This document shows positions 12,424 to 26,000 of a DNA stretch of 64,000 bases, in pieces. The position numbers were made by a program, and so were the translations under genes. Numbering within the stretch: position 1 is the stretch's first letter; every line of letters begins with the position of its first letter. Under the pieces are notes generated by a model that had not been told where the DNA came from, did no database searches, and saw only the letters and a list, made by a program, of their open reading frames with translations. Origin of the DNA: Melastoma dodecandrum (taxonomy: Eukaryota > Streptophyta > Magnoliopsida > Myrtales > Melastomataceae); the NCBI GenBank assembly GCA_029817715.1, contig JARUPY010000049.1, positions 62,001 through 126,000 of the forward strand, read 5' to 3'.

Positions 12424-13500
12424 GACATATCAGACAGCATTGTTGGAGGGGAGGAATGAAAGCAAGGAGGTCTCACACTTTTCGATTCGTTTGGTTTTTG
12501 TTATTTTAGATGACCTTAATTAAGTTTGTCTTGTAGAGATTTATACGGAATGAACCAACAACTAAAAAAAAAATCATCAAGGATTTCATAAATAAATCCC
12601 AAATAAAAGGTTGTAGTGGATTGACGGATGTACATGAATGAACTTTAGGGGAAAATATTGCTGTGGATTTACCGTTTCTTTTAAAATTTTTTTAGAAATG
12701 CACGATTTATCGTGCTTAAGTTGTCGTTTAGAAAAAACGTCACTGATAAAAAAAGATTTTGAAAATTTGTGGTTGGTTGACCCTTTTTTTTAATATATAT
12801 CTGACATGCTGATAATGATATACCCACAAACTTTATCCCTAGATGTCATGACGTCTCACGTGCTAATCAAATGATAACCCCCCCCCCCTCTGATTAATTG
12901 GAATGATTCCAACTTCACCACCAACCCAAACAATTACATGTATCCCACCAAAATTATTATTATTTTTTTCCTAACTATTTTTGCCAATCCATTCATCTGA
13001 ACATGTCAAACTGATTCTGATTTTTAATTGGAAAAAAAAAAAGGAAAAGAAAATTAGTAAAGAAAGGCGAACGCGTAATCCAGATTTATGGAAAATACAT
13101 GATTGATGGTTAGATCAGGCATAAGACTAATTCAAAGTTCTCGGACGCAACCACCCCAAATCCAATTTTATGGAAATTAAAAAGGCTATTCATCCCTCCC
13201 TCCCCTACATATATCATCAGGTTTTACAATAATTTCAAAACATCAAATCACATCCCCCCCCCCCACCCATGATGTAATATCTTATATTGATTTTCCTTGG
13301 GTGGTCCCCAACCGGATTAATCTTTTCTTGGTCGGTTAATTATATATATATAAAAAAATTAATCAGCCTACTGCTACCCATCCAATTAGTAATTGTAAGC
13401 TAACTGTAATATCACCTCCCTGAGAAAAAAATAATAATACACTAGTCGCAATCACCACACACAGATTTTCCGCAAAAGGGTTTATGTTTTCACTATCCCC
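12424..13500. other. AT-rich intergenic DNA
   Basis: No gene recognised. It holds short homopolymer runs, including C runs near 12880 and 13253, and nothing with a clear function. Confidence 0.5.
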
Positions 13501-13654
13501 AACCGGCCATTTCAAGTTTCGAGCCATGTCAAGGTTCCCATTATCAACAACTTACTTGGGAGTTCTCCCTGGGAAGGCGCCACGAACGTAAACCTTCCTC
13601 CTGCGGCCAAAAGAAATCAAATCTGTCCGTTAAAAAGTAAGAAGATGGCGAACC

Positions 13655-13921
13655 TCAGTTCCAGAGGTCACTGTTCCCAGAATCAAAACTTTGCACATCC
13701 ACATCTGTCACGTAAACGAATACGGCTACGCTACTGACAGAAGGCAGCTTGGTGCCGAAGATATGGGCGGTGCCGGCGACGACAACCCTAAGGTGGAGAG
13801 GCGCATTGGTGCCGACCTCTATCCTCAACTCGCTCTCCCTCTCGAGCTTCACGTGCTTCGTCGCTGGCAACGCAGAGCCGGCGCTGGCGGGGATGGCGGT
13901 GGAGGCGCCACCGTAGGCCAT
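13655..13921 (-). pseudogene. CLP1 N-terminal fragment (5'-OH polynucleotide kinase / polyadenylation factor)
   Basis: The frame begins MAYGGAS, then VKLERESELRIEVG and GTAHIFGTKLP, the opening of plant CLP1, the P-loop RNA kinase of the mRNA 3'-end processing complex. After GTKLP the similarity to CLP1 stops and the frame closes within about 30 residues. The P-loop and catalytic domain are absent. It is most likely a gene fragment or truncated copy; a very divergent short gene cannot be excluded. Confidence 0.65.
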
Positions 13922-14032
13922 GTTTTGTTATTTCATAATAGTCCGTAAAACTAAAATAATTTGTGTAATTAGTAAGAATTTCAAAATTCTTTTATTAATG
14001 CATTTATAATACCGATTTAACTAAAAAAAGAA

Positions 14033-15133
14033 GGCCAAATTATCATATATATCCCGAAACTTAGTCACCTTTTTTCCAATATATCATATACTTAAAAAAA
14101 TATCATCTTATATCCTTAACTTTAGACGTTACATCGTGTTTATCCTCCATTATTTACAAGCACTAACGGCATATTACGTGGCACCAACGTGACATTAACT
14201 CTGTTTCTCCGGATAAATTTTTTTACCAAATTATTAAATATATCTCGAACTTTGTAACTTTTTTATAATATATCACATACTTTAAAAAATATCATCATAT
14301 ATCATTAACTTTAAACATTACATCATATTTATCATTTGTTTGCCGTAACCACTAATGGAGTAATACGTGGCACCAATGTATCAAGTCTGGTTCACACCTT
14401 TTCAAAACCAATTGCTAATATTGTCATATCATATTAAGTGTTGATACACTTCTGTCAAGTTGCGTAGTAAATGCCAGCTTGAAATAACATTTTCCTAAAT
14501 AAGTAATAGAGCAAGCAACAAAATCTTCATATAAAGATGCATCTAATCATCAAATACATTAATAAGTCAGAAATCACATCAAACACTAAAGGGAAGATGA
14601 ATGAGGGATTGGGGGAGGAGCGCGGGCAGAATGAGTCGTGAGGGTGGTGGCCAAATGAGTTGGGCAGTGCGGGGATGGTACGAGGGGAGGGATAGATGGG
14701 TGCGGAACGATCCAGTAAAAACCATAATTTTCCCAAAACTTTTATTTAAGTAAAATAAAAAAACATAATTACTCGCCGCATTCGTACCACATAATACTCA
14801 TAATGCTTGCGGCTAACGAGGGATAAATGTGATATAATATTTAAAATTGAGAATATATAATGATATTTTTTATAGTATATGATATATTAAAAAAAAAGTT
14901 ACTAAATTCGGAATATATTTGATAATTTGATAAAAAAAACTTTTATTAAGAGAAACATAATTAATGTCGCGTTGGTGCCACTAATACTCTGTTAGTCCTT
15001 GTGAATGACAAAGGATAAAAGTGATGTAACGTATAAAATTGAAGATATAAGATAACATTTTTTAAAATATATAATAAATTGAAAAAAAAGTAACTAAATT
15101 AAGAATAATTTAGAATATATTTAATAATTTGAC
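14033..15133. mobile_element. Non-autonomous Mutator-like element, 1.1 kb
   Basis: Ends GGCCAAATTATC (left) and, reverse-complemented, GTCAAATTATTAA (right) are bordered by 9-bp duplications AAAAAAGAA at 14024-14032 and 15134-15142. Each arm holds two tandem diverged copies of a ~190-bp unit (left about 14036 and 14230; right in inverted orientation). Each unit includes ATATATC, ACATCATATTTATC-like and ACGTGGCACCAA blocks. The core (about 14400-14760) includes a more GC-rich patch at 14597-14720 that may be captured sequence. There is no transposase. A nested insertion of a related element is an alternative reading of the duplicated arms. Confidence 0.75.
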
Positions 15134-15642
15134 AAAAAAGAATTCACTGCCGACATCCCGTAATCGGTTTTTATGAAACCAGAATATGCAGATGACCCAC
15201 CCTTCCATCTGCCTCATGGGCAACTATTTGGGTTAAAAAAAAAAACACACTAAAAATGAGGACCTCCCATTCCTTCCTTTATCAACACGTATGAAACATT
15301 TATAGGAACAAACAGGCTGCAGTACACCCTTTTTCTTTTTAAGTTTTTCTCTCGACCCCACCTAAATAAAGCTCGACTGGTTCGGCACTTTCAAACTTCC
15401 TGGGAAAAGGAAAAAGGGCATTCATTGCACTAAAGTCTTGCACCAAAAGGTCGGATTAGTGACTTCGTGCCAACACATGAAATTGATTTGAAACAAAAAA
15501 GGAAAGAAAGAAAATAGCTAAGCATGCTCACCACATCAATCAAAGAGAGTGGACTCTCTTGGCACTAGTAGGAAGCAGCAGTTCCTAAACTATGTGGCCC
15601 CAGAATTACACCCCTGTTTCTCTGAGTAATCTAAGGCCCTGC

Positions 15643-15680
15643 TATTATTATTATTATTATTATTATTATCATTATTATTA
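15643..15680. repeat. ATT trinucleotide microsatellite
   Basis: About a dozen ATT units with one interruption, 0.1 kb past the 3' end of the VIH coding region. Confidence 0.85.
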
Positions 15681-15780
15681 ATCCGTAAAATGGCTAAAGC
15701 TTATTTCATGCAATTGCAGACAATTGAGTCGGAATTAGAGTAAGTGAAAGGACGGGGAGGTCGGGTTGCCTGGAGCCCTC

Positions 15781-18700
15781 TTACTTCTTACCTCCGTTGT
15801 TGACGGTCCCAGGCTTATGGGAACGCCATAGGCTGACGAGGCGTTCAAGGACGGCTGCGCTCTTGGAGAAGTAGCCTGAGAACCCTTGGGGGACAGTTGG
15901 CGGAGGGAAATCCTCCGCTGGCATTGCAAATGGGCGAATCATCCTTTCCATCTTCTCCAACGTTAGGTAGGACCCCACCTCTTGCAGCCTCTCTGGTCCC
16001 ATTATCGGGAGTGTGTGCTCCTTGTGCAGGGACTCAGCCTCCGTATCATTCTTCTGTAAGAGAGAATAGTGGGACGGAATGAGGTCGAGACCGCAGATGA
16101 TGCTCATGGAAGACGATTTTTTCGCAAGGGCTTAAACTAATATCGATACCTCTAAAGGTGACAAATCTGCGCCACGACTAAATGTTATCTCGATTCGAAA
16201 TCTCTTCGGATCCTCCAATGCCACCTGCAAACATCATGGGATGAATGTTGTTAAACAAGCGATTGCAGCGAATAAATCAGACACTTTAAGCTCCGACATG
16301 GAAGACTGTAAATAGTAAAACGGGGAAAATTCGAACCTCGGTGCTCTCGAACATCCTTAAGACTATATAACTCATGTAATCAAGTTCCTTAGTCTTGTGT
16401 AGACGTTCCAAACCACATTCTGAGAGAAGGCTGTCCTCTCCCTGATGTGACTCGTCCAGGTTACAATAACGCAATACGTTCATTAGCGAATGTATGTGAG
16501 ATTCCTGTCATACAAACAAAGGAAATATAAGACACGTAGAAATCTATCAGGAAACATGGTAGATCTAACAGTGTGGGAATGAGCAAGTTCAACTCGAGAC
16601 AACACGACTTGGAGTGGACACATTAGCGTTGAATATTAACACAACAATGATGAACAACAACGAGTGATTGATAAACTCTCGGTACATTTTAAAGATGAGG
16701 CTTGAAAGGTCAAACAAACTAAACAGTTATCCACCGCAACTTCATTGGAATCCAGGCTCTCCCATTTACACGAGAAGCAAGGAAAAATCAGGCTGTCTAC
16801 CTTTTATTCCCAAACTAATTTGTCTGCCGCTGCCAGAAACAAGTGGCAAACCAAAAGTTGACTTGACATGACTTACCGATGTAAAGTACAGACGTGTCCG
16901 GACATGACGTTCTGGAGTTCGGACATCCGCATACCTTCAAACATAATGCAGATCAAATGTAAGATGAACAAGTTTTGTTGTAGTAACTGCAGCCTACTAA
17001 AATCAGTCCACCTACTTTGGATCCAAACGATATTTGATTTCTTTATCATTATCATCTTCTGGGACCTTTTCAGACGAGGCAGTACTTTTCATGAACCCAT
17101 GGTTCCAGGAATCCTGACTTTCATTAGAATTCTCCCAAGATTTTGGAGATTGATCTTGCTTACTCTTCAGTGCAGCAATGCAGATGGCTTCTTCACGTGT
17201 ATTTCTCATATCTATCAAAATTTTCCCCAACAAACGTCGTGCAACCTGAAGCGAGACACGTTAAGGCATTGTCATAACACAACTGGGGAGAGAATATTTT
17301 ATATAAACTATACTATGTTTACAATAAGATGGCAATTTCTGATTGATACATTTTTGGCTTTAATGATTCCATAAGCATATTTACAGAGCAGATTATTTTC
17401 AAGTAACCAAGTCTCAAGCTACATGATGGGAAGCTGATGGCCTGCATAGAAATGTCATTTTCCAGGAAATTTTTTCAGCAAGAAAAAAATTAGCTAATAC
17501 CCTCTGGAAAGTATATTTCTAACGACATTTGAAACCAAAGTATGAAGAATGGGGCAACAATAAGAATCACTGAAAAAGCTAAAATAATCAGATGTCATCC
17601 CCTTTAACACAAGCCAAACCTCACCTTTGAACCAATCTTCAGCTTCTGTTTTGGATTAATTCCATATTCATTTGGAATTACACCATCTGCAAGTAACTAA
17701 AGTAGACAAGGAATTCATATTTATGCAGTAATATAAATTCTGACACGCCAACAACTGTCTTGGACAGTCCAAAGGGAATCGATCAGAGAAACTATTATTT
17801 GCCCGATACAGAAAACATACTCTCCAATAACAGGATATGGTGGTTACATTCCAAGGGTTCTATAAAGCATGATTAGACAACATAGAGCTTAAATTTCCAT
17901 AACCAAGAAATTAGTCCAGAACATTGATCCATCTGGCAGTAATTACCACAAAAAATCAAGTCGCTATTAGAAAAAACATCACAACCTAGAATAATTAAGA
18001 ATAACTTGCAGCCACAAAATAGAGATCATATCACAGGTCTCCACTTCACATCTAATTAAATTTCCCAGATCGTTGCCACTCTGTTGAGAAGGCTTTTCAC
18101 TTTCCAATATAAGGATGACACTTTTACAAGAGTGATGAAAGTAACCATTAAATGATCCAGTCATAACAGCCTTCAACACAAATTGATCTCTTCAGGATAA
18201 TTTTGCATGGTAACAGTTGATTTGAACTGGGGATATTACTTTTGAAATTCAATGGTAGAATCATAAAAAAACTGAACAAGAAAAATCCAATCGATATTAT
18301 CACACAAAAAATGATACTTATGTTATTTTCTTATCATTGCAAGTTATCTTTTTTATCAGTGCCAGCCTACACATGCATGCCTAACAAGCTTCTCATCATT
18401 TCTACTTGTAACACAGAAATATCTTAATAGCACGACTAACTAATGCATACCTGAGCAACTTTGAAAAGCTCGCTCAAGCCTTCCAGATTAAGGTGTGAAT
18501 TGTGCAGAAGATCATACCTATAGTATCATGGGAACAGAGTTACCATAATGTTAAATACAAAACAGAAAAAAACTAGCCATCATGGCGATTATAATATCAC
18601 AAAATGCATGCACTAATTTACATGAAAATAACTACAAAAATTTTTAGAAAGCCAGTTAATGACTTTTGACAATGATGAAAAATCCTCCCACACAGTTTGT

Positions 18701-21700
18701 CTCTGAACATGATTGAAGTCATATCAGCATGAACTTCAATAACTCGCAGGAATTACAGTTTAATCCTTGATAATTTGTTACTTAACTATCATGGAAAGAG
18801 CTGAAATAATGCCTATAAACCATTCAATTACCTAGTTTTCTGAATAAAAGGTCATAAATCAGTAATATACCAAGACTACATGCAATGAAGTTGGTAAACC
18901 AGGGGAGTAACTTACTTGCATGAGTCATATACATCAGGAATTTGTGTCATGTCAAACCGCCTGCAGTTAAATTTGTGTTCAGCAACACTACTATGTGACT
19001 CAAAGCAAGGACTGTCAACCCCAAACACTGTAGCTTGAACACTTTTCTAATCTATGACCTCCCTATCTACTGGAAAAAAAAGCAAGGACTGCCACAAAGT
19101 CATAAGGACAAAGGTCTTAAGAAGAAGTTGGAGAACTTACTCCTTCCGTTCATTATATAAACCTCTTTCAAGCTTTCTCCAGCGTGCAAACATCAGGAGA
19201 AATCCTTCATTGCCACAAGGTAATCCAGCAGCTATGCGGTTACCATCAATAGAGGTCCTACCAAATGCTTTTGCTTGGTCGTATGGGAGAATTTCATTAT
19301 TTCCACTTGTCTCTATTAGTTTCTCATCTTCATCCTTGGCTAGTATCTTCACTTGCTCAGTCACCTTCTTCGTCAATGTTACCTATTAATAAGAAAATTA
19401 CACATGCTACAGTTACCATAACAGCATCAACAAAATGTACAAGGACAATCGTTCCAATTTGGCTCTTTGGTTTGGTATTATCATTAATCGATCCTAAGAA
19501 GATGTAGCCTAGGAAACTAGAAGGAACAGACATGGTATATCCCGCTAAAGAAGACAGGAATTCCGTAAAAAATGTGGCAGAGCAGATTCACAACAGCACA
19601 AAGTAAACAACCTACATGCTTGCTAACAATCATACTGTAGAGGGAGACATAGAGATATTACCAGGTCCCGCAGAAGATCCGAAGCATTTGGAGGCACCCC
19701 AACTCCATCAGCCATCCATGGATATTCAGAATTGTTCTCTGTATCATAATAGCTTGTGTTTGCACCAGACATAATGATATTGTGTAACCTTGCCTGATAA
19801 TGCACACTAAAATGTTTACCATATGAAGAATGAGTAGGAAAAATATAATCATCAATTATATTGGAAAAGTATGTGGTGTTTCTCATAATTTACACATAAA
19901 ATTCAAAAGAATATTCAGCCAAACAATGATATCTGAAAATTGACCTTGGCCTCTTTCATCTCGGCTCTTGCATTGTCAAGTCCATCAAGCATAGACGAGT
20001 CCTTGCTAACGAGAGAAACCTAGAGAAAACATCAGATTCAGGAAGTGACATTCCTAACTTAAGAAGTTCTAAATCTTCCTCAATGTTCACAAACCAGGAT
20101 GGGAGTCAACTGCCCTTCTAGATCCAGGAGGCCCTTAGCAAAGGCAGCCGCAGACATCTGTCCAAATGCATAATTTAATTGATGAACAAGAACTGTAAGA
20201 GCACTAGCACAAAGCAAGTGCAGTGGTAATCACCTGCACCCGGCCCTCATCGGAGCTATATATTTTAAGGTCATGGCGGTATGTACTATGCAGACGAAGC
20301 AGACCAGTGCCCTCACCTGCAAACATTAAAACAAAAGGCCAAGCAGGTAAGGAACATGTATAGCCAAATCCACAGTTTGATTGTTGGACGCTTTGAAGGG
20401 TGAAAGTAGTTTCTCTAGACCATCAGAGAAGGTCAAATGTGCTAAAAGGTGTAGCACCGAGTTATGACATTAATGAGTAACAAACAAACATATGATAATA
20501 GCGGCGGCACAAAGTTTTCCAGTTTCAAAAAGTCTCTGCCTTTGTTATGCCATATTTTATCCTTTCTTGTGATCTTCTCTTGGGCCTTATCAATCCAGAG
20601 GGATTAGTTATAGTCAAGGGAGCCTGGAAACATTTTATATATAGCAACATATTTAATTCATGTAAATAAAGCTCCCAAATGCATAAAGTTAAATTACTAG
20701 TAGCAATTCAAAGTTAGCTCAGCTTACAAAGCTGACCTGGATAAATGTTGTTCCGGAAGTATCTACCTAGCTCTTCTGCCTGCAAAGCATAACTGCTTAG
20801 TATTTCTTGGAGAGACAAAAGAAAATGTAAAGGATAAGCTTACAAAAGTTTAATTCATGAAACCCAACATCATTAGTATGGTTACTTAGAATACCAACGG
20901 ATCGAAGTTAATGAAAGCACAAGCAAGAAGGGAAAACGACCTGCTTACTCCCTGCATGAGTCAGAACACCCCCATATTTAAGAACCATAAGAGCTTCACT
21001 AGGCTTTTCTTGTTCAACTTCATTAGTAGGCTCCAGCACTTTTATCCATTGGAGCGGCTTTAACTGAACCTTCCGATAAATGCCTGAAAAATGCCCTCCC
21101 TTGGCAGGAGAATACTTAAACGTGTCACCCCTCTCTCAGAAATTAACAAAAGGCTGGTACAACAATATATATAGCAGTTTCTACCAGGTCAACAGCAGTG
21201 GTTGTGGGAACCTGATATTAGATCATTCTGAACAGATCAACACAGTCATGATGCTATCAGCAACAAAATTACCACTATGGATCCTCTGTCATGAGAAGTT
21301 TGTTCTATTTTTAATTTTAAATACAAGATCCTTTCATATATGCACATTATCTCCTAGTCAGATTAGAAAACATCCTGTACCTTCACAGGGTGAGGGAGCT
21401 CCTAAACTACAATTTTTAATGGCATTAATGTGTGATGTTAGATTAATTAATCATAGATTGGACAGAAGTTTTAAAGAAAATAACATAAACCTATTTGGAA
21501 ATCTTTATGCATCTATAAGCTTTTGCTAAACCAAGCAATGGCTTTCATGGCACAATGGCTGCAAAACACAATGATGTCAATTTAGAGGTCATTCTTGATG
21601 ATTTTTCTGCAGAAGGAGAAATGACAGAAAATGCACAACCTCCTCCAACACTGCCTTCACTTGGCGAAGTTTCTCGGCATGTTCAAAATCTTCTGCCTCA

Positions 21701-22975
21701 CCGTCACTTTCACGATCCGGTCTGAAAAAAAAAGAAAATTTTAATTGAAAAGTACTTGGACTGGAAAGGAAGGGAGTTCAAAGTTGTCCTAGAGACTTAT
21801 TAATGTCACTAACTTCAGTTAAATCAAACCTTGCACGAGGCACTAGCATTCTTGTCGCATCTAGCACATCTTGCAGTTGAACAGCACTTTTTAGTTTTAT
21901 CTGCATGATCAAATCATGGGGTAATCAAAATCATGAAGTTAGTGAAAGAAAGAGTTTTACGATAAAGGTAAAAACAGAAAATATCTTACCTCACATCTGG
22001 GCTTCCCACCGTTATACTTTGGCATCAAGTTCAGAAGCCTTTCCTCGGTAACTTTCAGCTTCACTTTCTGTTTTGGAGTTCGGTCTCCGCTGCACCAATT
22101 CACCAAATTATTAAAATGCAGAAGGAAAGTAAACCCTAACCAGACATAAAAAGTAAATTACAATGCTTACTGGCGAATAATGGCAATCACACATCGTAGT
22201 TCTTGTGACTGCCCAAATGAGCCAATGATTCCGCTTCCCTGGCGTGTCAATCCTTCGGAAGGCTGAAGGGGTTTGTTCTCATTCCATGGCAGAACTGGTG
22301 GAATTGTAGAAGACAGATGTGGTGCTTTTGCATCTAGTAACATTTTCCTCAAAATGCAAGCAGCATCATCATAGTATCTAGGTGAAGCAACGCAAGTGAA
22401 TTAATACAGGGTAGAAAAGCACACTCATTATTTCCTGTGAACCATTTTCATATGCATAAACGAAATAACCAAATTAGAAACGTGGAAAATTCCTACATAT
22501 ATAATAAATCACAACAACTTGTGCAGCTCACAAAAGCAATTATAAGATGCTCCCTGATAAAACAGATTATTAACCATAGCTTGAGACAAAGTACTGGCCT
22601 TGGCGAAAGAGAATATTACTTATGTGAGTTCTTCACAAAACTCCAACCATTTACATCACACACGTAAGACCGTCCTTCACACCTTAATAGATCAAATCCA
22701 CATACCTGCCAGTAATATCTCAAGTTAGTGAAGATAATGCCAAGAGTGAAAGCAAGGGCACAAACAAATATTTCCAGCAAACTATTCTTAACCAAGTTTG
22801 AGATTTTCTTTCACTTCCTTTGATATCCACATGACACATGAAATAACTCAGTTGCCAATAACACAAAGCATATCCTCCTGATGCAAGAGCTACAGCCTAA
22901 AATCATTTTTGTCACCAGAGTGACTTTCAATATAAACCTGGGTTCAGAGTCTACATGGATTACACTATAAGTTAC

Positions 22976-23018
<43 letters not shown>

Positions 23019-26000
23019 GCGAGAAATAACGACAAAAAAGAAGGTTTTGGGGGAATTGGGTTATCTGATTATAAAGCAATTCCTCCAATGCTAGACATAT
23101 CATTGTTCCCTGTGAAGTGACTTCAGCCTCCTCGGTTGCTAAATTACGCTTTATTATTTTGTTGTCTAGCCATTGCATTTTGTAGATCCATTTTACTTCC
23201 TTTTCATCGCTAGAGACAGTTTGTGAGACAATGATTCTACAAGCAAGAGTCATAAAAAAAAAAGAAATTGTCAACGTGAAAAGAAGATTGCCATAGTTGG
23301 TATCTCAAAACCCAAGCATCAAGCAACAGAACTACAAACTCTTAACGTAGACAGGACTAAGCAAGCTCTGTTCTGGGCATTCTCCATCAAATGAATGTAT
23401 AATGGCTTCGATTTAAGTGGCTCACCATCTGTCTAAATGCAACACAAACTTCTCTTGCCATTTGCTTCTCAGCAGGAGTGAGGAGCACAGGATATCTCAC
23501 CTGTAGAATTTATAACTTTAACAATACAAGCATGATGAAAGGAAATTACAAAACTTAAAGATTTTTTTCCTGTCTGGGGCTACATGCATCTGTAGTATCT
23601 GCTACAGAAAGGCTCATTACTACAATGACTGGAGAAGACATGCTTCAAGTAATGTTGTCCCAAGAGATGCCAGACTATCTAACAGAAGATGTGCAAAATG
23701 CAACACATACTTCTTTACCATCAGAATTTCTCATGACAACACCATCCACAACTGGTGACTTCCTTGCCTCTGCATGAGCATATTCAGGGCCAACAGTATA
23801 CACCTGCAATCATGCAACTCAATTAGTTAATTGCTGTTTCCCCTCTCTCTCTCTCTCCCACTCCATAGACTGTCAAGCCAAGCTATCCGGAAGAGAAGCA
23901 AACATTAGACTAGAAATATTATAATTGTAATTTCTTTCAGCTCTATAACCATAATCAAAATGTCTTTCATGTTGCATATCTTGCAATTTTTTGTGGGATG
24001 TTCTCCAACTAAATACGGTTTGGACAAAATGATATCTAACTTTTGAAAAACAAATGCAACAGAAGAAACTTCCAAACAGTTCTCATATCAAATTTTCCCA
24101 ATCAGCATCTAATACTGAATTTAAATGTCCTAAAGCTTGCAATTCATTTCAGAAAAAAGATTAATCTATAGAAAATTTACACCACATCCAACCGTTTTAT
24201 AAGCTAAAGCAGTCAGATAAAGCCATTCTTCATGCTCTCAAAACCATAAAGAAAACTATTACAATCTCTGGAAAAAAAGAGGGGCAGCAAACAAAAACAT
24301 AGACAACCTTCACGTCAGTTCCTCCAGTGGGCATAAACTCTTCATATATATAAGATCCCTCGCGCCTTACTCTTCTGACATCTGGATGAAACTCACTTGA
24401 TCTATTGCCTACCTATCAGAAAATATAACAAAAAGCACAAAACACGAGAGAGAAAATTGTTGACTTCAGGAAACCTAACATTCAGCCGCAAAAAAGATTA
24501 TTCTATTAGAAAATAGTAATGCCATCAAAAGGAAAATAAAACTATTTTTCAACCTTTTAAGTGACAGCAAACTGTGTTGATCATTCACCTACTAGCTTCT
24601 TGAGAAATGGATTCATCTAACTGATAGACAACTCATCTTATGCATTGACCAAGGTATCCTCGGAAGCCTTGGACAATTTTAAGATCGCTAAAAGGAACAA
24701 GCCGCACATAATCCGCCAAAATGATAGACCTAAAGTGCACCTAACAATTCAGTTACTTGAGCAACATTATAGTTGTGTGCTAATTAAGTAGAGAATGGAT
24801 TCCAATAATGCTACTAGTATATTTAAGAAAAGTGTTTTACAAGTTGGGAACTTAAACATTGATTAAAACTTTGCAAATTGATCATTGTTTGTTAAAAAAA
24901 GAATAAACCTTTTCCAAAAATAGAACCAGATAAATTCAAAGGGTTAATAAAAATATTTAACTCAAGCAAAAAAGTGCATATGGTTTCAACAAGACACACC
25001 TTCCTGAATAACTCCTTCATCCCACCACCAGCTGAACTTGGATAATAGATCATTATACTATGGTTATCACCTAAAAAGAGAAATTAATGTAAAAGCAAAA
25101 ACCACAGTACTTACATAAACAATAGACAGTCAAGTGGAACCCAGAGTTACGAAAATGCGATGTTCTTCGCAGAACGCTTCAATTAAAGCACCAGCAGGTG
25201 TACACCAAGAAATATACATATATAACAAAACCACTATTGGATGCCGACCAAATTACAGCAGTTACTGTAAGGAAACCTTCAGAGATAACAAATTCATAAT
25301 CCTATGTGTAAGCTTTCGGGGTGAAAGCACAATCCTATAGATTAGTAGACAACACCAAGGATTAGACAAGCTCATGCTTCTGCAAAAGACAATTCAAAGA
25401 AAAGCTCGTGCCTTTTCCTAAAACATTATAACAAAGTGAATTAAATCCCCTACAATATGACATCGTCTACAAACCCAAACATTTCTATTCTATACGCTGA
25501 TTGCGTCATAGGCGGAAAATCCTTTTTTTCCTCAAATTAGTGCAATTGTAGTTTACATTCATAACAATAGGTTGACAATCTTATATGGGCTCTACTCTTT
25601 TTGGAACTTGTTGAATAGCGATGGATAAATTAAATTCCACGTAGTGACACGAGAATTATAGACGAGGCTTACCATCCACAGGTTTTTCAACAAACGGCTT
25701 CAAGAAACGATTGCCGTGAACCTCCACAAAATCTTCTTCTTCAATGAAATAGTCCAATTCTTGATATGGATATTCCCTATTTACTAGAGCATACCTTGGA
25801 ACAGGAATTCCAAACATTTCAAGACGCTGTAGTGAGAAAAAGAGCAGCTTGTCAGATAGCACGCACATAATAAACTTTAAGTTTGATGGAGAAAGCGTAC
25901 AAGGGGTTGCTTGAATAATTCCCAAATACTATACCCATCATTCGAATGTCTACCCAGACTACATATATTTCCAAATATAACAGGCTGATTTATATAAGAG

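Noticed and set aside
22811..23274. Poly-glycine frames on the minus strand
   Set aside because: They only reflect the 40-base C run inside a VIH intron.
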